Source: an uncultured Candidatus Planktophila sp. (lineage in GTDB: Bacteria > Actinomycetota > Actinomycetes > Nanopelagicales > Nanopelagicaceae). Taken from it: a stretch of DNA of 24,976 bases. The notes beneath the pieces are model-generated. The model was not told the origin of the DNA. It did not search any database and saw nothing but the letters and a program-made list of their open reading frames with translations. This document shows positions 20,918-24,976 of this stretch, piece after piece. Both the position numbers and the translations under genes were made by a program. Position 1 is the stretch's first letter, and every line of letters begins with the position of its first letter. The stretch covers positions 1 to 24,976 of the forward strand of contig CALEZA010000095.1 of the NCBI GenBank assembly GCA_937927965.1, read 5' to 3'.

Positions 20918-22411
20918 GTGCCTTCAGTTCTCTTAACTGTCGATGGGGCAGCTAAGAACTTTGGTGGCGTCAAGGCTTTGGTCTCAGCGAGCCTGACCCT
21001 CTATGCCCATGAAATCCATGCCCTTCTTGGCGAAAATGGTGCAGGAAAGTCCACCCTTCTCAAAACATTAGCGGGGGTCCATAGCCTTGATTCTGGATCT
21101 ATTACTCTCAACGCGGCTCCCTTTGAACAAGGCAGCACTCGCGCAGCACGCGAGCAAGGCATAGCAGTTATCTACCAGGAACCAAATCTCTTTCCTGATC
21201 TGACTTTGGCAGAGAATGTTTTTGCAGGTCGCCAACCCCTCAAGGGCGGAAGTGTTGATTGGAAATTTATGGAGGAAGAGGCGGCACGCCTTTTCAACCA
21301 ATTGGGTGTCACCCTCAATCCTCGTGCTCGAGCTCGTGGTCTCTCGATTGCAGATCAGCAGATTGTTGAAATCGCTAAAGCTATTTCAACACAGGCAAAT
21401 GTCATTGTGATGGATGAGCCAACAGCTGCGCTCTCATCCAAAGAAGTGGAGCGACTTTTTGCTGTTGCTCGCAACCTTCGTGAACAAGGTTGCGCTGTTG
21501 TATTTGTAAGCCACCGCCTCGATGAAGTATTTGCCCTCTGCGATCGCATCACAATCATGCGAGATGGAAGCACTGTCAGCACAGCGCCAATCACAGAGAT
21601 GAGTGAGCCTGAAGTTATCCGCGCAATGGTTGGACGCGATGTCTCTGAGCTCTTCCCTAAGTTGGAGACAAAGGTGGGAGATGTTGTTCTCTCCGTGAGG
21701 GACTTAGCGCGTGATGGTCAATTTGAAAACATCAGCTTTGATGTTCGTGCTGGAGAGATTGTTGCTCTCGCAGGACTTGTCGGTTCTGGTCGTTCTGAAG
21801 TTGCTCGTGCAATCTTTGGTGTTGACCAATACAACTCCGGAACAATTTCAATGAGCGGTAAGCCACTCAGCAGTCACTCACCATCTGCTGCTATGCAAGC
21901 TGGAGTGGCACTTGTCCCTGAGGATCGTCGCCAACAGGGATTATTTATGTCTACATCGATTTCAAAGAATGCAGCAGTTACCTCACTTGGCCGAATTCGC
22001 AAAGCATTCTTGATCAGTTCTCGTGCAGAACAGGAACTTTCTGAGCAGTGGACCATGGTGATGCAAACTAAGTTTGCAAGCATTGAAGATCCAGTAGAGC
22101 GACTCTCTGGTGGAAATCAACAGAAAGTGGTGCTCGCTAAGTGGCTTGCTACCAACCCTAAACTTCTTATCGTTGATGAACCTACTCGCGGAATTGATGT
22201 AGGAACAAAATCTGAGGTGCATAGACTTCTCTCACAAAAGGCAAAAGATGGCCTGGCGATTCTGATGATTTCCTCTGAACTTCCAGAAGTTCTAGGAATG
22301 GCAGATCGTGTCCTTGTAATGCGTGAGGGACATATTGTCCGCGAGTTTTCTCGTGCAGAAGCTACCTCAGAGGCAGTTATAGCAGCTGCCACAGGGGCGG
22401 TGCATGTATGA
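20918..22411 (+). CDS. Sugar ABC transporter ATP-binding protein (RbsA/RhaT type, tandem ATPase)
   Basis: Energises uptake of a monosaccharide or related compound. Two fused nucleotide-binding domains in 497 aa. The first has a full Walker A (GENGAGKST, 38-46), signature RGLSIADQQIVEIAKA and Walker B VIVMDEPTAAL. The second has a degenerate Walker A (GLVGSGRSE) but an intact LSGGNQQK signature and Walker B LLIVDEPTRGIDVG. This asymmetry is normal for the RbsA/MglA/RhaT family. The start is GTG at 20918 with a GGGG-type SD; the ATG two bases earlier is out of frame. The stop overlaps the first permease as ATGA. Two separate permeases and the binding protein type favour a RhaSTPQ- or Lsr-like system over ribose, but the substrate is not proven. 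Confidence 0.94.
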   Translation: MPSVLLTVDGAAKNFGGVKALVSASLTLYAHEIHALLGENGAGKSTLLKTLAGVHSLDSGSITLNAAPFEQGSTRAAREQGIAVIYQEPNLFPDLTLAENVFAGRQPLKGGSVDWKFMEEEAARLFNQLGVTLNPRARARGLSIADQQIVEIAKAISTQANVIVMDEPTAALSSKEVERLFAVARNLREQGCAVVFVSHRLDEVFALCDRITIMRDGSTVSTAPITEMSEPEVIRAMVGRDVSELFPKLETKVGDVVLSVRDLARDGQFENISFDVRAGEIVALAGLVGSGRSEVARAIFGVDQYNSGTISMSGKPLSSHSPSAAMQAGVALVPEDRRQQGLFMSTSISKNAAVTSLGRIRKAFLISSRAEQELSEQWTMVMQTKFASIEDPVERLSGGNQQKVVLAKWLATNPKLLIVDEPTRGIDVGTKSEVHRLLSQKAKDGLAILMISSELPEVLGMADRVLVMREGHIVREFSRAEATSEAVIAAATGAVHV

Positions 22412-23388
22412 GCGCCTTCATTACTAAGTTCTTTGCAATCCGTGAAATTCCTGTTGCTATCGCACTCACTATTGTTCTCGGGGTTACTGCAGTAGCAAAT
22501 CCCGCAATCGTCTCTCGTAGTGGAGCTCTTGATATCTTCCTCGGCGTCAGCGTTGTTGCATTCCTTACAGTCGGACAAACTCTGATCATTGCGATGAAGC
22601 ATGTAGATCTCTCGGTGGGCTCAACAATTGGTTTCTCTGCGTGGATGATTGGTAAATCAACTGCAGATGGTCATTCACTTGCATACACATTGACTCTCGT
22701 TCTCCTTTTGGGAGTTATTGTTGGCGGCATCAACGGGTATCTCGTTGCTTATATGAAACTTCCGAGCCTGGTTGTCACTTTGGCAACGATGTATATCGTC
22801 CGTGGTGTATTCAGTCAGATTTCATCTGGTCGCACAATTGTGGCTAGCGAAGTTCCAGGTCCTGTGAGCTTTATTGGTTTGAACTCGCTATGGATTGTTC
22901 CTTACATGTTTATTGTGGTGTTAGTCCTTGTCTTGATTGCAGGATCGATCATGCATCGCCTTCGCCCTGCTCGAGATCTCTATGCGATTGGTTCAAATCT
23001 CTCTGCTGCTCAATTGGCAGGTATTCCTGTGGCAAAGAGAGTTTTCTCTGCATTCCTTATAAACGGACTCCTCGCATCTTTAGGTGGAATCATCCTTCTC
23101 TCCCGCTTTAATGCAGCAGACACCAACTCTGGCATGGGCCTTGAGCTCAATGTGATCGCTGCCTGTGTGGTGGGTGGTGTTGCCATGGCAGGTGGCGTCG
23201 GAACTGTTTATGGCGCACTCATTGGAGCAGTACTCCTCCAATCCATCACAATGGCATTAGGTGCATTAGGCGTGGGTCAGTTCTGGCAACTCGCAGTCAA
23301 CGGCCTATTGCTTATCCTTGCAATCTCACTTGATCGCTATCTCTCTTTGCGTGTGAAACCAACGACAATTCTGAGGGTGAAGAGCTAA
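22408..23388 (+). CDS. Sugar ABC transporter permease 1 (RhaP/LsrC-like)
   Basis: Integral membrane subunit of 326 aa (BPD_transp_2 family, PF02653) with about eight to ten helices. Family landmarks are the early segment VGQTLIIAMKHVDLSVGS (55-72), GGINGYLVAYMKLPSLVVTLAT (106-127), the cytoplasmic ATPase-contact loop ARDLYAIGSNLSAAQLAGIPV (about 189-209) and VGGVAMAGGVGTVYGALIGA near 256-275. It overlaps the ATPase gene (ATGA) and the second permease (TAATG), so the three are translationally coupled. With permease 2 it should form a heterodimeric channel, as in rhamnose and autoinducer-2 transporters. Confidence 0.92.
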   Translation: MSAFITKFFAIREIPVAIALTIVLGVTAVANPAIVSRSGALDIFLGVSVVAFLTVGQTLIIAMKHVDLSVGSTIGFSAWMIGKSTADGHSLAYTLTLVLLLGVIVGGINGYLVAYMKLPSLVVTLATMYIVRGVFSQISSGRTIVASEVPGPVSFIGLNSLWIVPYMFIVVLVLVLIAGSIMHRLRPARDLYAIGSNLSAAQLAGIPVAKRVFSAFLINGLLASLGGIILLSRFNAADTNSGMGLELNVIAACVVGGVAMAGGVGTVYGALIGAVLLQSITMALGALGVGQFWQLAVNGLLLILAISLDRYLSLRVKPTTILRVKS

Positions 23389-24347
23389 TGAAGATTAAAT
23401 TCTCTTGGGATAAGGGCGTAGTTCTGCTCTTGATGATCTCGTGCATCGTTGGCTCTTTTATTACTCCTTACTTTGCAACCAGCAGCAATCTCTCCTTCGT
23501 CATTCAAGATATCGGTGAGATTATGATCATTGCACTACCGATGACCTTCCTCATCATTGCTGGAGAGATTGACCTTTCTGTGGCATCAATAGTGGGTCTG
23601 ACGAGCGCCAGCATGGGATTTGCTTATGTTCGGGGCGTTCCATTCGGTTGGTCAATCGTGATTGGTCTCGTTGTGGGAACTCTCTGCGGATTAATCAATG
23701 GAATTCTTGTCACAAAGTTCGGGCTTCAATCCCTTGCCGTGACGATTGGAACTCTCGCACTCTTTAGAGGCCTCTGTTATGTCCTCCTGGGAAATGAGCC
23801 AGTGGATTTCCTCTCAGCGCCAATTACTCACTTGGGCTATGACAATATTCCTCACACATTCCTTCCTTACTCAACAATTATTTTAGTAATTCTCGGGGCA
23901 GCTGCATGGATCACCTTGCACTACACCCGTATTGGCCGCTGGACTTTCTCTCTGGGCATCAATCCAGAGGCAGCGGTCTTCTCAGGTATTCCAGTTGCAC
24001 GTATGAAGCTTCTGCTTTTTACGATGACTGGATTGATGTCTGGCGTGGCAGGAGTTGTCTATAGCTTCCGCTTTGCTAGCGCATCACCAAGTGGTGCATC
24101 AGGCTTTGAGCTAGCTGTCATTGCCTCTGTTCTATTTGGCGGAGTTGCAATTGCAGGTGGCGTCGGCACTATGTGGGGCGTTCTTGCATCGGTATTGGTT
24201 CTCGGAGTGATTCGTTCCGTCCTCCAACTATCGAATGTCTCATCCAATGCACTACTGATTGTCAGTGGTTCGTTGTTACTTATTTCAGTTGTTCTACCAA
24301 GAGCAATTGAGATTTCCCGTGGTCGCCGCAAGGTTGCTACATCGTAA
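23388..24347 (+). CDS. Sugar ABC transporter permease 2 (RhaQ/LsrD-like)
   Basis: Second PF02653 permease, 319 aa, only distantly similar to permease 1. It has the same landmarks: PMTFLIIAGEIDLSVASIVG (about 51-70), GLINGILVTKFGLQSLAVTI (101-120), RIGRWTFSLGINPEAAVFSG (about 182-201) and FGGVAIAGGVGTMWGVLASV near 249-268. The start overlaps the preceding stop as TAATG. The basic C-terminus (ISRGRRKVATS) is on the cytoplasmic side. A 25-nt gap follows before the binding-protein gene. Divergence between the two permeases suggests an old duplication and a heterodimer. Confidence 0.92.
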   Translation: MKIKFSWDKGVVLLLMISCIVGSFITPYFATSSNLSFVIQDIGEIMIIALPMTFLIIAGEIDLSVASIVGLTSASMGFAYVRGVPFGWSIVIGLVVGTLCGLINGILVTKFGLQSLAVTIGTLALFRGLCYVLLGNEPVDFLSAPITHLGYDNIPHTFLPYSTIILVILGAAAWITLHYTRIGRWTFSLGINPEAAVFSGIPVARMKLLLFTMTGLMSGVAGVVYSFRFASASPSGASGFELAVIASVLFGGVAIAGGVGTMWGVLASVLVLGVIRSVLQLSNVSSNALLIVSGSLLLISVVLPRAIEISRGRRKVATS

Positions 24348-24362
24348 TAAATACCAAACCCT

Positions 24363-24367
24363 AGGAG
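24363..24367 (+). promoter_or_regulatory. Strong ribosome binding site for the binding-protein gene
   Basis: AGGAG with 5 nt (aaaaa-type spacer) before the ATG at 24373; the best-spaced SD in the window, consistent with high production of the binding protein relative to the permeases. Confidence 0.8.
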
Positions 24368-24372
24368 AAAAA

Positions 24373-24976
24373 ATGCAGAAGAAGCTCACACGCAGTCTCG
24401 TGGCTCTTGTTGCTGTCTCAGCACTCGCTGTCTCAGTAGCACCAGCACAGGCGGCAGGAGTTAAGGGCATCAAGACCGGTCTTAAGATCGCGATTATGCC
24501 AAAGGCTCTCAACATCGGTTACTTCGATGCTTGGAACAAGGGTGCACAGACAGCATGTAAGGAAATTGCTGCTAAGTGCACATACCTCGGCCCAACAGAA
24601 GCAACAGGACCTGCACAGGTTCAGTTCATCAACAAGGTTGTACAGCAGAAGTACGATGTTCTCGTAATCTCAGCTGCAGACCAGAATGCAATCATCCCAG
24701 CACTCAACAAGGCAAAGGCTGCAGGAATCACAATCGTGACTTCTGATGCTGATGTTGCAGCTTCAGGTGCATCATCACGCGTTACAGCAATCCTTCCAGC
24801 TGCTTCAGACCGTATTGGTACAGCAGAGGTTGACTGGGCTGCAGAAGCAACAGGTGCAAAGGGTTCAGTTGCAATCCTTTCAGCTGCTGCAACAGCTGCA
24901 AACCAGAATGCATGGATCGCAGCAATGGGTCCATACCTCACAAAGAAGTACCCAAACATGAAGTGGGTTGGCGGCA
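24373..24976 (+). CDS. Sugar ABC transporter substrate-binding protein (RhaS/LsrB-like, partial)
   Basis: Only the first 201 codons are in the window. It encodes an exported PBP type I (PF13407-like) ligand-binding protein. An N-terminal Sec signal peptide (MQKKLTRSLVALVAVSAL...) has a predicted AQA-A cleavage at 27-28 and no lipobox cysteine, so anchoring in this Gram-positive-type cell must be by other means. The mature part has KIAIMPKALNIGYFDAWNKG (38-57), YLGPTEATGPAQVQFINKVV (71-90) and DVLVISAADQNAIIPALNKA (95-114); the GPTEAT...QVQFI pattern recalls rhamnose- and AI-2-type binding proteins. Codon use is visibly biased to AAG, AAC, TAC, TTC and ATC compared with neighbours, as expected for high expression. 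Confidence 0.9.
   Translation, partial: MQKKLTRSLVALVAVSALAVSVAPAQAAGVKGIKTGLKIAIMPKALNIGYFDAWNKGAQTACKEIAAKCTYLGPTEATGPAQVQFINKVVQQKYDVLVISAADQNAIIPALNKAKAAGITIVTSDADVAASGASSRVTAILPAASDRIGTAEVDWAAEATGAKGSVAILSAAATAANQNAWIAAMGPYLTKKYPNMKWVGG

Noticed and set aside
22117..22602. 161-codon open frame antisense to the ABC ATPase and permease 1
   Set aside because: Low-complexity Ser/Thr/Arg-rich translation, crosses two real coupled genes, no start signal.
24621..24959. 112-codon open frame antisense to the binding-protein gene
   Set aside because: Alanine-rich artefact of the biased codon use on the plus strand.
1..24976. CRISPR array, insertion sequence, attachment site or genomic island
   Set aside because: No regularly spaced repeats, transposase or integrase genes were seen; tRNA-Ser has no integrated element beside it and all genes look like vertically inherited core functions.

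Overview
The window looks like a piece of chromosome from a streamlined, moderate-G+C free-living actinobacterium, most likely of the freshwater acI group (Nanopelagicales: Planktophila/Nanopelagicus type). The actinobacterial assignment rests on mycothiol synthesis (mshA), CrgA, a PASTA kinase with a PP2C phosphatase, a mycobacterial Sdh1-like succinate dehydrogenase, an LldD2-like lactate dehydrogenase and class PF06089 asparaginase. The acI assignment is inference from gene density, base composition and compact operons. Nearly every gene junction is 0-25 nt or overlaps by 1 or 4 nt (ATGA, TAATG, GTGA). No mobile element, CRISPR array or prophage was seen, and no gene-free stretch exceeds 300 nt.

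Layout. 1-4678 (minus): ygfZ, two very small membrane ORFs, a nitrobindin-like protein, L-asparaginase II, mshA, a YbjN-domain protein and gpmA (cut by the window edge). 4745-6717 (plus): Xaa-Pro aminopeptidase and a Tat-exported Rieske protein. 6714-11223 (minus): sdhC-sdhA-sdhB, a 4-TM PF04020 protein and two fluoride-channel (crcB) genes. 11396-11478: tRNA-Ser(UGA). 11522-15125 (minus): GDPD phosphodiesterase, pheA, serS and a Cof-type HAD phosphatase. 15160-17477 (plus): pstP-pknB. 17481-18110 (minus): trpG/pabA. 18133-18396 (plus): crgA. 18500-19738 (plus): lldD. 19753-20757 (minus): a LacI-family regulator. 20918 to the right edge (plus): a four-gene sugar ABC transporter of the RbsA/RhaT type, ending in a partial binding protein.

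How the genes work together. The respiratory genes (sdh, lldD) feed the quinone pool. The mycothiol, nitrobindin and YgfZ genes suggest a redox / Fe-S maintenance group. pstP-pknB-crgA is a shortened version of the actinobacterial growth and division cluster, with rodA, pbpA and pknA missing from their usual place. The LacI regulator and the transporter form a divergent sugar-uptake module with a clear promoter, an operator-like site and a 14-bp-arm palindrome in the shared intergenic region.

The most striking signals not explained by the gene list are: (1) a repeated arrangement, at eight genes, of a TANNNT -10 box 6-7 nt before the start codon, indicating leaderless transcripts; (2) a crcB gene whose full-length frame has no ATG/GTG/TTG start and appears to begin at CTG within a CTGA overlap; (3) two small membrane ORFs of 24 and 44 codons in the ygfZ operon, one with its own leaderless promoter; (4) divergent promoters compressed into about 35 bp or less.
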